From an uncultured Gammaproteobacteria bacterium (GTDB lineage: Bacteria; Pseudomonadota; Gammaproteobacteria; GCA-001735895), in the NCBI GenBank assembly GCA_937980285.1, contig CALJQI010000305.1, positions 1-5,513 of the forward strand: 5,513 nt of DNA, given 5' to 3'. Under the pieces are notes generated by a model. That model saw nothing but the letters and a program-made list of their open reading frames with translations. It was not told where the DNA came from and made no database searches. The position numbers and the translations under genes were made by a program. Of the stretch, positions 1 through 5,513 are shown piece after piece (positions within the stretch are counted from its first letter, which is position 1; the number at the start of each line of letters is the position of its first letter).

Positions 1-10
1 AGAAAGTTCA

Positions 11-15
11 GGGAG
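11..15 (+). promoter_or_regulatory. Shine-Dalgarno site for the DksA-like gene
   Basis: GGGAG lies 9 nt before the TTG at 25. It is the main support for this non-ATG start over ATG at 61, which has no comparable purine-rich site in front of it. Confidence 0.5.
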
Positions 16-24
16 TTATTAGCT

Positions 25-354
25 TTGGATACTGACGAATACAAAGAAATCCTGCTGCAAATGAAGCAGGACCTGACCCGTCGGATCAGCTCGATCGATC
101 GCGATATCCGCCACGAAGGCATGACGGCCGACTGGAGCGAGCAGGCGAGCGAACGCGAAAACGACGAGGTGCTCGAATCGCTGGGCAATAGCTCGGAACA
201 GGAATTGCTGATGATTAAATACGCCTTGAAACGAATCGACAGCGGTGACTATTTTCAGTGCGACGAATGCGGCGACGATATCCCGCCCGCGCGACTGCAG
301 TTACTGCCGTTCACCGCTCATTGCGTAAACTGCGCCGAAAAAATCGAAGGATAA
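25..354 (+). CDS. DksA/TraR-family zinc-finger regulator, short form
   Basis: A 109-residue protein of the short DksA/TraR C4 zinc-finger class. Members act in the cytoplasm, and in the best-known cases bind the RNA polymerase secondary channel to tune transcription. An N-terminal helical, probably coiled-coil part covers residues 1-75. The zinc finger follows, with Cys79, Cys82, Cys100 and Cys103 (CX2C-X17-CX2C). The turn between the helices reads DWSEQA (residues 36-41), which aligns with the DxxDxA tip motif of E. coli DksA but with Glu in place of the second Asp. The length is shorter than true DksA (about 150 residues), so this is a DksA-like paralogue. The start is TTG at 25 with GGGAG at 11-15; residues after it match the usual N-terminus of short family members. 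The frame is open to the left edge, so an upstream start cannot be excluded, and ATG at 61 would remove the first 12 residues. It is followed 12 nt later by the YdcH-like gene, probably cotranscribed. Confidence 0.9.
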   Translation: MDTDEYKEILLQMKQDLTRRISSIDRDIRHEGMTADWSEQASERENDEVLESLGNSSEQELLMIKYALKRIDSGDYFQCDECGDDIPPARLQLLPFTAHCVNCAEKIEG

Positions 355-366
355 ACGGAACCGCTA

Positions 367-606
367 ATGTTGACTGAAAAGCACGACCTGCTGCACGAAT
401 TGCCGGAACACCGGGACAGGATTCACCAGCTGAAGATGAGTAATAGTCATTTCGCCAAACTGTTCGACGAGTATCACGAAGTCGATCACGAGGTGCACCG
501 CATCGAAACCGGGATTGAAAATACCTCGGATGACTATCTCGATGAGCGCAAGAAAGTCCGCCTGCACTTAAAGGACGAGCTCTACCGTATGATCAAACAG
601 GCTTGA
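367..606 (+). CDS. YdcH/DUF465-family small protein
   Basis: A 79-residue, highly charged, predicted all-helical protein of the YdcH (DUF465) family, which is widespread in proteobacteria and has no settled biochemical role. Family hallmarks are the central stretch HFAKLFDEYHEVDHEVHRIE (residues 28-47), matching the F-LFD-H--LDHEI core, and a C-terminal K-LHLKDEL segment near residues 65-72 matching the family's K--LKDE- ending. The length is near the usual 65-80. It has no signal peptide or membrane segment. ATG at 367 is preceded by GGAA at 357-360, a modest ribosome-binding site. It sits 12 nt after the DksA-like gene and probably shares its transcript. Its last 14 bases overlap the 3' end of the opposite-strand cupin gene. 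The family call is firm; the function is unknown. Confidence 0.87.
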   Translation: MLTEKHDLLHELPEHRDRIHQLKMSNSHFAKLFDEYHEVDHEVHRIETGIENTSDDYLDERKKVRLHLKDELYRMIKQA

Positions 607-958
607 AGGCGTCCTCCCCCGGCTCGATGTAAACCGCGATCACGCAGCCGTTCTCGGTGCGCGAACAGTGTTGCGTGCCGGCTTTCATCAGCACCAGGTC
701 GCCCTCGCGGTAAACCGTGCCATCGTTATCGGTGACGTCGCCGCTGATAACCAGGAATTCCTCGTCGTGGCCATGCTCGTGCGGTATGGTGGTATAGCCC
801 GGCTCCATCTTGTAAACGTGAAAACCGGTTCCCAGCGGCTTGCTGCGATCGAGCTGCAGCGCGAATCCGTCGGTCTCGCCGTCGCGGCCGATGTAGGGTT
901 CGAACTCGGTTTCATATATGTTGGCGACAATACGTTCGCCCTCGGCTACTGGTTTCAT
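593..958 (-). CDS. Small single-domain cupin protein
   Basis: A 121-residue protein carrying one complete cupin beta-barrel. Cupin motif 1, G(X)5HXH(X)3E(X)6G, is exact with Gly54, His60, His62, Glu66 and Gly73. Motif 2 has Gly86, Gly94 and His97, with Lys92 where Pro is usual. His60, His62, Glu66 and His97 form a full set of metal ligands, so a bound divalent metal (Fe, Mn, Ni or Zn) is likely. Small stand-alone cupins include isomerases, dioxygenases, lyases and sensor proteins, so the reaction cannot be named. The ATG at 958 has a strong GGGAGGT site directly upstream. It is the last gene of the - strand unit, 12 nt after the dehydrogenase stop, which suggests a step or accessory role in the same pathway (inference). 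Its stop lies inside the 3' end of the convergent YdcH-like gene. No leader peptide is seen. Confidence 0.88.
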   Translation of the reverse strand: MKPVAEGERIVANIYETEFEPYIGRDGETDGFALQLDRSKPLGTGFHVYKMEPGYTTIPHEHGHDEEFLVISGDVTDNDGTVYREGDLVLMKAGTQHCSRTENGCVIAVYIEPGEDAFKPV

Positions 959-961
959 ATT

Positions 962-968
962 ACCTCCC
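962..968 (-). promoter_or_regulatory. Strong Shine-Dalgarno site for the cupin gene
   Basis: GGGAGGT on the - strand, with 3 nt between its last base and the ATG at 958. It lies entirely in the 12-nt gap after the dehydrogenase stop, so the cupin can be translated efficiently from a shared transcript. Confidence 0.7.
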
Positions 969-970
969 GT

Positions 971-3043
971 TCAATCATTTTTGATATGCGTCAGCTCGCG
1001 GCGAAACGGTAACGCATCGCCGATATCGGGCTGGTCCAGTTCGCGCGCGTAGCGGTGCCCGGCATAGGTGGCCCACGCGATCGGCGCCGGCGACTCGGCG
1101 TCGCCGATCAGCCGGATCGACCTGATGCCGTTCGCTTGCCACTCGTCCTCGCGCGCCGACAGCTCGCTCCAGACCGAATCGTTGCCGACACGCGAGGCGA
1201 CCATAACGACAGCATCGGCGGCCATGATTTCTTCGCCGCCGGAGTAAACGCATTCGCTGACCGCCTGCCCTGCCTCTATGCTCTTGAGCGCGCGGTTGAG
1301 TACGATGGTCACGCCCAGTTTCACCAGACGCGCATGCACGGACGCCTGCTCCAGCGTATTGGCGCTCCAGGCCGAAACGTAGGCCGACGGCGTAATCAGC
1401 GTTACCTGGCAGCCGTTTTCGACCAGCAGCTCGGCGATCACGCCGCCCATGTAGTAATGGTCGTCGTCGAACAGGACCACTTTGCCCGACGGCATCTTGC
1501 CGTCCATCAGGTCGTCCGGCGTTAAAACCGGTAGCGAATCGTCGTTCGGCATCGGCAGCACGTGATGGCGCGATACGCCGTCGGCGCGCCAGCACGAACC
1601 GGTCGCCAGCACCACGTTTTCGAAACCGAACTCGAGGATATCGTCGGCCGATAACTCGTTTTCGAAATAAATATCGACGTTCGCCATCTGGCTCAGCTGG
1701 TACTGGCGGTAATCGGCGACGCGCCCCCAGGTCGCCAGGCCAGGCAGCTTGCACTCGCGCGCGACGCGGCCGCCGAGTTCGGTGCCGGCCTCGGCCAGCA
1801 CCACCTGGTAGCCGCGCATGCCGGCGACGCGCGCCGCTTCCAGGCCGGCGGGGCCGGCGCCGACCACCAACAGGGTTTCGCTTTCGCCGCGGGCTTCGAA
1901 TTTTTCCGGATGCCAGCCCTTGCGCCATTCCTCCATGAAGGTCGGGTTTTGCGTGCAGCGCCCGCTCGACATGGTCATGTCGCCGGTAATGCAAATATTG
2001 CAGCCGATACATTCGCGGATATCCTCCACACGGCCCTGGTCGATCTTGAGCGGGATGAACGGGTCGGCGATCGACGGCCGCGCGCAGCCGATCATGTCGA
2101 GGATGCCGGTCCTGATCTGTTTGGCCATCACGTCCGGCGAGGTGAAACGACCCACGCCGACCACCGGCTTCGGCGTCAGCGCCTTGATGCCTTCGACCAG
2201 CTCCTGCTGCGAAGCCTCGTCCGAGAAACGCGACGGTCCCGAACATTCCGACCAGGTGCCGTGCGCGAGATCCCACATGTCGGGCAGTTCGGCATGCATT
2301 TCGACCAGGTCGCGCACCTCGCTGTTGGCGAAACCCAGTTCGCCTAGCGTTTCGTGCAGCGACAGCCGCAAAACGATGCCGCAGCTGTCGCCGACCGCGT
2401 CCTTGCACTCCTCGATTACCTCGCGCAGCAGGCGCGCGCGGTTTTCCAGGCTGCCGCCGTATTCGTCGCTGCGATGATTGGTCGCGGTGGAAAGGAAATG
2501 CTGGAATATGCCGTGGCCGTGGGCGGCGTAGAGACTGATCAGGTCGAAGCCCGCGGTTTTGGCGCGCAGGCAGGCGTTACGGTGCCAGCGGCGCAGATCG
2601 CGAATATCCTTTTTGGTCATAGCGCGCGCGTTGACCGGGTCCGCGGTATAGGTACGGATCGGCATCGCCGTCGGCGCCAGCGGCACTTCCTTGGTATACA
2701 GGTTGGGGCCGTTGATGCCGGCATAGGTCAGCTCGGTGCCGGCCAGCGCGCCGTGCTCGTGCGCCGCGTCCGCCATCTTGGCGACGAACGGAATGTCTTC
2801 GTCGTCCCACAGGCGCAACTCGATATAGGGCGCAATTTCCGATGTATGATGCATTTCGGTCTGCTCGGTAAATATCACGCCCCAGCCGCCCTCGGACTTG
2901 ACCCGGCGCATTTCGGCGGCCGCCGACGGGTCGCGGTAACCGCCGCCGTTGCAATGTGGCACCTGGTAGAAGCGGTTCTTGGCGGTGACCGGGCCGATTT
3001 GGACCGGCTCGAACAAAATGTCGTAACGTGGATCTCTGCTCAT
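971..3043 (-). CDS. Trimethylamine/dimethylamine dehydrogenase-family flavoprotein (Cys-FMN, 4Fe-4S)
   Basis: A 690-residue NADH:flavin oxidoreductase/old yellow enzyme-type protein that is co-linear with trimethylamine dehydrogenase (TMADH). Residues 1-340 form the FMN barrel. RFYQVPHC (24-31) carries Cys31, equivalent to the Cys that covalently holds 6-S-cysteinyl FMN. Tyr172 and His175 match the catalytic Tyr/His pair. The 4Fe-4S ligands are Cys345, Cys348, Cys351 and Cys363. Residues from about 390 form the nucleotide-binding half, with GAGPAG at 395-400 and IGDAE at 646-650; in TMADH this part binds ADP, and electrons leave through ETF. In place of three TMADH pocket residues there are Gln61 (Tyr60 in TMADH), Cys267 (Asp267) and probably Asp355 (Trp355); Trp264 is kept. 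An amine or N-methyl compound other than trimethylamine is therefore likely (inference). The start is ATG at 3043 with a strong Shine-Dalgarno site; the frame stays open further upstream but runs over the LysR gene. 2,4-dienoyl-CoA reductase is a less likely alternative because it lacks the Cys-FMN site. Confidence 0.88.
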   Translation of the reverse strand: MSRDPRYDILFEPVQIGPVTAKNRFYQVPHCNGGGYRDPSAAAEMRRVKSEGGWGVIFTEQTEMHHTSEIAPYIELRLWDDEDIPFVAKMADAAHEHGALAGTELTYAGINGPNLYTKEVPLAPTAMPIRTYTADPVNARAMTKKDIRDLRRWHRNACLRAKTAGFDLISLYAAHGHGIFQHFLSTATNHRSDEYGGSLENRARLLREVIEECKDAVGDSCGIVLRLSLHETLGELGFANSEVRDLVEMHAELPDMWDLAHGTWSECSGPSRFSDEASQQELVEGIKALTPKPVVGVGRFTSPDVMAKQIRTGILDMIGCARPSIADPFIPLKIDQGRVEDIRECIGCNICITGDMTMSSGRCTQNPTFMEEWRKGWHPEKFEARGESETLLVVGAGPAGLEAARVAGMRGYQVVLAEAGTELGGRVARECKLPGLATWGRVADYRQYQLSQMANVDIYFENELSADDILEFGFENVVLATGSCWRADGVSRHHVLPMPNDDSLPVLTPDDLMDGKMPSGKVVLFDDDHYYMGGVIAELLVENGCQVTLITPSAYVSAWSANTLEQASVHARLVKLGVTIVLNRALKSIEAGQAVSECVYSGGEEIMAADAVVMVASRVGNDSVWSELSAREDEWQANGIRSIRLIGDAESPAPIAWATYAGHRYARELDQPDIGDALPFRRELTHIKND

Positions 3044-3045
3044 GA

Positions 3046-3056
3046 CTCCCCTCCCC
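3046..3056 (-). promoter_or_regulatory. Shine-Dalgarno region fixing the dehydrogenase start
   Basis: The - strand reads GGGGAGGGGAG just before the ATG at 3043, giving GGAGG at 3054-3050 with 6 nt spacing. It lies in the 20-nt gap after the LysR gene. Together with the TMADH-like N-terminus that begins right after it, this rules out the long upstream extension of the frame. Confidence 0.75.
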
Positions 3057-3063
3057 GGAGGCG

Positions 3064-3987
3064 TTAAATTTTGGCCATTCCCGGAATTCTCTCGGTGTTG
3101 ATTTGCTGCCGACAGAATTCGCTGAAGCTGTCGACGACTATGGTTTTCCTGATCGTCGCCAGGGTTGCGATGCCGAGCGTCAGTCCCGGGTTGTATCCCG
3201 ATAATGGAACATACTTCAGCTGGCTGCCGTCGAGCGACTTTTGATTGAGCGGACGCACGTTGCCGAGACTGTAACCATAGCCCTTGGCAACCAGGCCACG
3301 CTGTACTTCGATATGACGCGTGCGCGCGTAAATCCTCGGCTTCAGGTTGTGATCGTTGAACAAGGACATGAAATAGGTATCGCTGAGCGGCAGGTCGAGC
3401 AGGATAAACTTTTCCTCGGCGAGTTCGGTCAGCGATATCTTCTTCTTGCCGGCGAAGCGATGATCGGCGGCCAGCAGCACGTAGGGCTTGAGTTCGACCA
3501 GCGGCGTGAACGCAATCTCGCTTTCCAACTGCAGGTTGTAAGTCAGCGCGAGGTCGATAGCGCCCTTTTTCAGTTTGCTCAGCAACTCGGCCTGGTTGCC
3601 TTCGCTGACGTTCACCTCCACGCCCTGGTGCGACTGCATGTAGCCATGGCAAAGCCCGGGCGTCACGATCGGCGCCAGCGGGATAAAGCAGCCGACGTTG
3701 ATCGAACCGAACACCTGCTCCGATAATTTGCCGGCAAAGCTCTTCAACTCGTCGGCGTCGCGCAGCAGCGCCTTGCAACGCTCCATCAACTGGCTGCCGG
3801 CCGTAGTCAGGCTCATGCCCTGGGCGTGATGACGGATAAACAGTTGCACCTGGAACACGTCCTCGAGGTGCGCGATCGCGTTCGAAATCGAAGGCTGCGA
3901 AACGTGTATGTTTTCCGCGGCCCGCAAAATGCTGCCGGCTTCGCCGGCGGCGACGAAATAGGCGAGCTGTTTGAGGGTGAATTGCAT
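3064..3987 (-). CDS. LysR-type transcriptional regulator
   Basis: A 307-residue LysR-family regulator of standard length. The N-terminal winged helix-turn-helix covers residues 1-60: LKQLAYFVAAGEAGSILRAA opens it, and the recognition helix lies in VSQPSISNAIAHLE (residues 29-42), the typical LysR signature. A linker helix runs to about residue 90, and the rest is the two-lobed periplasmic-binding-protein-like effector domain. The start is ATG at 3987, where the family N-terminus (MQFTLKQLAYF) begins; the open frame extends upstream to 4107 but that part overlaps the RidA gene and does not resemble LysR proteins. No good ribosome-binding site is seen before the ATG (a GGAAGG is 15 nt away), so low expression by coupling to the upstream RidA gene, 11 nt away, is plausible. 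The gene lies in the same direction inside the catabolic unit instead of divergently, as many LysR genes do. It probably controls this unit, but the operator would lie outside the window and the inducer is unknown. Confidence 0.93.
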   Translation of the reverse strand: MQFTLKQLAYFVAAGEAGSILRAAENIHVSQPSISNAIAHLEDVFQVQLFIRHHAQGMSLTTAGSQLMERCKALLRDADELKSFAGKLSEQVFGSINVGCFIPLAPIVTPGLCHGYMQSHQGVEVNVSEGNQAELLSKLKKGAIDLALTYNLQLESEIAFTPLVELKPYVLLAADHRFAGKKKISLTELAEEKFILLDLPLSDTYFMSLFNDHNLKPRIYARTRHIEVQRGLVAKGYGYSLGNVRPLNQKSLDGSQLKYVPLSGYNPGLTLGIATLATIRKTIVVDSFSEFCRQQINTERIPGMAKI

Positions 3988-3998
3988 CGCAGCCGGGA

Positions 3999-4412
3999 TC
4001 AGCCTTCCGGGATCACGGCGATGACGTCTATCTCCATCAGCCACTCGGGCTGTCCGAGCCCGGCGACCACGAGGCCGGTGGAGATCGGGAAAACCCCTTT
4101 CAACCACTTGCCGACTTCGCGGTATACCGGCTCGCGGAAGCGCGGGTCGGTGATGTAAGTCGTGGTCTTGACGATGTGGCTCAGGTCGCTACCCGCTTCC
4201 TCGAGCAGCTGTTTGACATTCTTCATCGCCTGCTCGGCCTGGGCGCCCGGATCGCCAAGGCCGACCAGGTTACCGTCGAAATCGGTGCCGATCTGTCCGC
4301 GCACATACACGGTGTTGCCCGCCACGACGGCCTGGCACAGGTCGTTATCGAGCGTCTGGTTGGGATAAGTATCGCGCGTATTGAACATGCGAATGCGCTT
4401 GTGTGTCGGCAT
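3999..4412 (-). CDS. RidA/YjgF/YER057c-family protein lacking the catalytic Arg
   Basis: A 137-residue Rid-superfamily protein of usual length; members are trimers with an active site between subunits. Family features are VYVRGQIGTDFDGNLVG (35-51), the AEQAMKNVKQLLEEAGSDL helix region (59-77), the VKTTTYITD strand (81-89), and a C-terminal MEIDVIAVIP (126-135) matching the EIEAIAV end of RidA. Classical RidA hydrolyses reactive enamines/imines such as 2-aminoacrylate using Arg105 in a PAR-type motif. Here the aligned segment is FPISTG, with Ser111 at the Arg position, so classical 2-aminoacrylate deaminase activity is unlikely. Such Arg-less subgroups are often found in catabolic clusters and their chemistry is mostly unsettled. 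ATG at 4412 is one base after the hydroxylase stop, with AGGAGG at 4427-4422. The position suggests handling of a labile product of the flavin hydroxylase (inference). Confidence 0.9.
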   Translation of the reverse strand: MPTHKRIRMFNTRDTYPNQTLDNDLCQAVVAGNTVYVRGQIGTDFDGNLVGLGDPGAQAEQAMKNVKQLLEEAGSDLSHIVKTTTYITDPRFREPVYREVGKWLKGVFPISTGLVVAGLGQPEWLMEIDVIAVIPEG

Positions 4413-4413
4413 A

Positions 4414-5513
4414 TCAGGCTACCTCCTCTTTCACCGCGGCCGCGGTAGTGCCGAAAAACCCACCCTGGCCGCTGGCCAGGGTGCCTGTATTCTGTGTGAC
4501 CCGCTCGCTGATATCGGCGGCCTGGCGCACCATTTCGGCGGGACCGCTCCAGTCGAAGTTATGATAGACCGACGCCAGGTGCGCGAAACGCGGCGATTGG
4601 GCGAAATCCTGAAAACTGAGGCGGTGGCCGGCGTAGTCGGAATTCAGCAGGTCGCGGCTGAAGGCCAGCAGCTTGCGCCGGTCCTCGGCGATCCAGTTTT
4701 CGTTGATGCTGTAGTACTTGTCGAGCCAGGGTTTGGTGTCCTCGTGCTCGAAACAGGCGGCATCGGGGGTGATGCAGACCTGTCCGCCGCCGAGTTCGCG
4801 CGTGATTTCCACCATCTCGTACATGCGCGAGCAGGCCTGTACGCGACCGGCGTACAGCAGCGACTGGTTGGGCATCAGCAATCCGCCCGGGCTTTCCTCG
4901 GCCATGGCGATAGAAGCGGTCAAATGCGCGTTGATGGTTTCGCGGAAACAGGCGAGCCTGGCCAGGTTTTCCTGCACCGCCTGCAGTTTTTCCAGGCCGG
5001 TCTGGCGCACGTTCAGCAGCGCCGCGCCGATCATCAGGTCGGCGACGCGCAGGTTGCGCTGCACGAAGGCGAAGGCCGAGTAACGGTGCAATATCGAGCG
5101 CATGAACATCGCCGAGCGCGTATGTCGATAGAACAATACGTCTTCCCAGGGAATAAACGCGTCATCGAAAATGACCAGCGCGTCGATTTCGTCGAACTTG
5201 TTGGACAGCGGGTAATCGGCAGCCGGCGCGCGCCCGGCAAAGCCGGTACGGCAGATCATCTTGATATTTTCGTTTCCGAGGTCACAGATGAAACCTACAG
5301 CGTAGTCCGAGTGCTCGTCGTCACCGGCCCAGTTGGCGACGGTCGGCTTGGTAAAAGCCTGGTTAGCGTAAGCGGCGGCGGTTTCGAACTTGGCGCCTCG
5401 CACCACGATGCCGGCATCGGTTTCACCGACCACGTGTAGCAGCATGTCCGGATCCTGCTCCTGCGGCGGCCTCGAGCGGTCGCCCTTGGGATCGGCATTA
5501 GCCGACACCTGGA
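4414..5513 (-). CDS. 4-hydroxyphenylacetate 3-hydroxylase (HpaB)-family flavin enzyme, 5' end beyond window
   Basis: About 365 C-terminal residues of an HpaB/PvcC-type acyl-CoA-dehydrogenase-fold enzyme. Family members are usually the oxygenase of a two-component FADH2-dependent monooxygenase that ortho-hydroxylates phenols, with a separate flavin reductase. Counting from the codon at 5508, ETDAGIVVRGAK (29-40), PLSNKFDE (100-107) and IPWEDVLFYR (119-128) match strongly conserved HpaB segments; the rest is the C-terminal helical bundle. The family is normally about 480-520 residues, so roughly 120-160 N-terminal residues, including substrate-binding Arg/Tyr/His positions, lie outside. The GTG at 5508 is internal, not the start: the frame stays open to the edge and conserved sequence is already under way. 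The related Fe-S enzyme 4-hydroxybutyryl-CoA dehydratase is the main alternative; its N-terminal cluster Cys residues cannot be checked here. This is the first visible gene of the - strand unit. Substrate unknown; no reductase partner is in view. Confidence 0.87.
   Translation of the reverse strand, partial: QVSANADPKGDRSRPPQEQDPDMLLHVVGETDAGIVVRGAKFETAAAYANQAFTKPTVANWAGDDEHSDYAVGFICDLGNENIKMICRTGFAGRAPAADYPLSNKFDEIDALVIFDDAFIPWEDVLFYRHTRSAMFMRSILHRYSAFAFVQRNLRVADLMIGAALLNVRQTGLEKLQAVQENLARLACFRETINAHLTASIAMAEESPGGLLMPNQSLLYAGRVQACSRMYEMVEITRELGGGQVCITPDAACFEHEDTKPWLDKYYSINENWIAEDRRKLLAFSRDLLNSDYAGHRLSFQDFAQSPRFAHLASVYHNFDWSGPAEMVRQAADISERVTQNTGTLASGQGGFFGTTAAAVKEEVA
4422..4427 (-). promoter_or_regulatory. 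Shine-Dalgarno site for the RidA-family gene
   Basis: AGGAGG on the - strand, 9 nt before the ATG at 4412 and embedded in the last codons of the hydroxylase gene. This arrangement, with only one base between stop and start, supports translational coupling of the two genes. Confidence 0.7.
4454..4483 (-). terminator. Terminator-like hairpin plus T-tract inside the hydroxylase 3' end
   Basis: On the - strand CACCCTGGCC, loop AGC, GGCCAGGGTG forms a perfect 10-bp stem (4483-4474 paired with 4470-4461), followed by GG and five T (4458-4454). This resembles an intrinsic terminator, but it is within the coding region, about 45-70 bases before the stop, and the T-tract is short and offset by two bases. 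The T-tract encodes Phe-Phe. It may be an attenuator limiting expression of the four downstream genes, an RNA stability element, or chance within GC-rich coding DNA. Confidence 0.35.

Noticed and set aside
668..1012. An open frame on the + strand opposite the cupin gene.
   Set aside because: The - strand frame carries exact cupin motifs; this one is its shadow.
975..2408. A second - strand frame of 477 codons within the dehydrogenase gene.
   Set aside because: It is an Arg/Gly/Ala-rich alternate frame of the real gene with no family features.
971..3043. Naming the flavoprotein 2,4-dienoyl-CoA reductase.
   Set aside because: Overall layout is shared, but the Cys31 FMN-attachment motif and overall co-linearity fit the trimethylamine/dimethylamine dehydrogenase group better.
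2354..3067. A 237-codon open frame on the + strand opposite the dehydrogenase gene.
   Set aside because: It is antisense to well-conserved TMADH-family coding sequence and its translation resembles no family I recognise.
3044..3778. A frame continuous with the dehydrogenase that extends its N-terminus by 245 residues.
   Set aside because: It overlaps the LysR gene in another frame, has Arg-rich low-quality composition, and the TMADH-like N-terminus begins exactly at ATG 3043 behind a strong Shine-Dalgarno site.
3993..4015. A 9-bp direct repeat CCGGGATCA (3993-4001 and 4007-4015) at the RidA/LysR junction.
   Set aside because: It is short, occurs only twice and lies partly in RidA codons; chance is an adequate explanation.
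3988..4107. An N-terminal extension of the LysR gene into the RidA gene.
   Set aside because: The extension is Arg-rich and unlike LysR proteins; the family N-terminus begins at the ATG at 3987.
4381..5439. A 352-codon open frame on the + strand opposite the hydroxylase gene.
   Set aside because: It is antisense to a clear HpaB-family gene, has no recognisable domain, and is typical of shadow frames in GC-rich DNA.
5506..5508. GTG as the start of the hydroxylase gene.
   Set aside because: Conserved HpaB-family sequence begins almost immediately, the protein would lack its N-terminal domain, and the frame is open to the window edge, so the gene is cut by the window.

Overview
The window reads as a piece of a moderately GC-rich proteobacterial chromosome, most likely gammaproteobacterial. 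That placement rests on gene families (a short DksA/TraR-type zinc-finger protein next to a YdcH/DUF465 protein), Shine-Dalgarno style translation and codon use. No species can be named from the sequence alone.

Layout. Positions 1-606 (+ strand) hold two small housekeeping-type genes, 12 nt apart: a DksA-like regulator and a YdcH-like protein. Everything from 593 to the right edge is on the - strand and looks like one tightly packed transcription unit. Read in the direction of transcription (right to left) it contains a 4-hydroxyphenylacetate 3-hydroxylase (HpaB)-family flavin enzyme (5' end outside the window), a RidA-family protein, a LysR-type regulator, a trimethylamine/dimethylamine dehydrogenase-family flavoprotein with a 4Fe-4S cluster, and a small one-domain cupin. 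Gaps between these genes are 1, 11, 20 and 12 nt. The two units converge, and the 3' ends of the YdcH-like and cupin genes overlap by 14 bp.

How the genes may work together (inference). An aromatic/phenol-type flavin hydroxylase, an enamine/imine-type Rid protein, an amine-oxidising-type Cys-FMN/4Fe-4S dehydrogenase, a small metal cupin and a dedicated LysR regulator look like a catabolic cassette for a nitrogen-bearing organic substrate. I do not recognise the exact set as a described pathway. The dehydrogenase keeps the FMN-attachment Cys, the cluster Cys residues and the Tyr/His pair of trimethylamine dehydrogenase. It differs at substrate-pocket positions (Gln61, Cys267, loss of the second Trp), so trimethylamine is probably not its substrate. 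The Rid protein has Ser where catalytic Rid proteins have Arg. A perfect 10-bp hairpin followed by a T-tract lies inside the 3' end of the hydroxylase gene and could attenuate downstream transcription.

No tRNA, rRNA, CRISPR, insertion sequence or long repeat was seen, and there is no gene-free stretch longer than about 25 nt.
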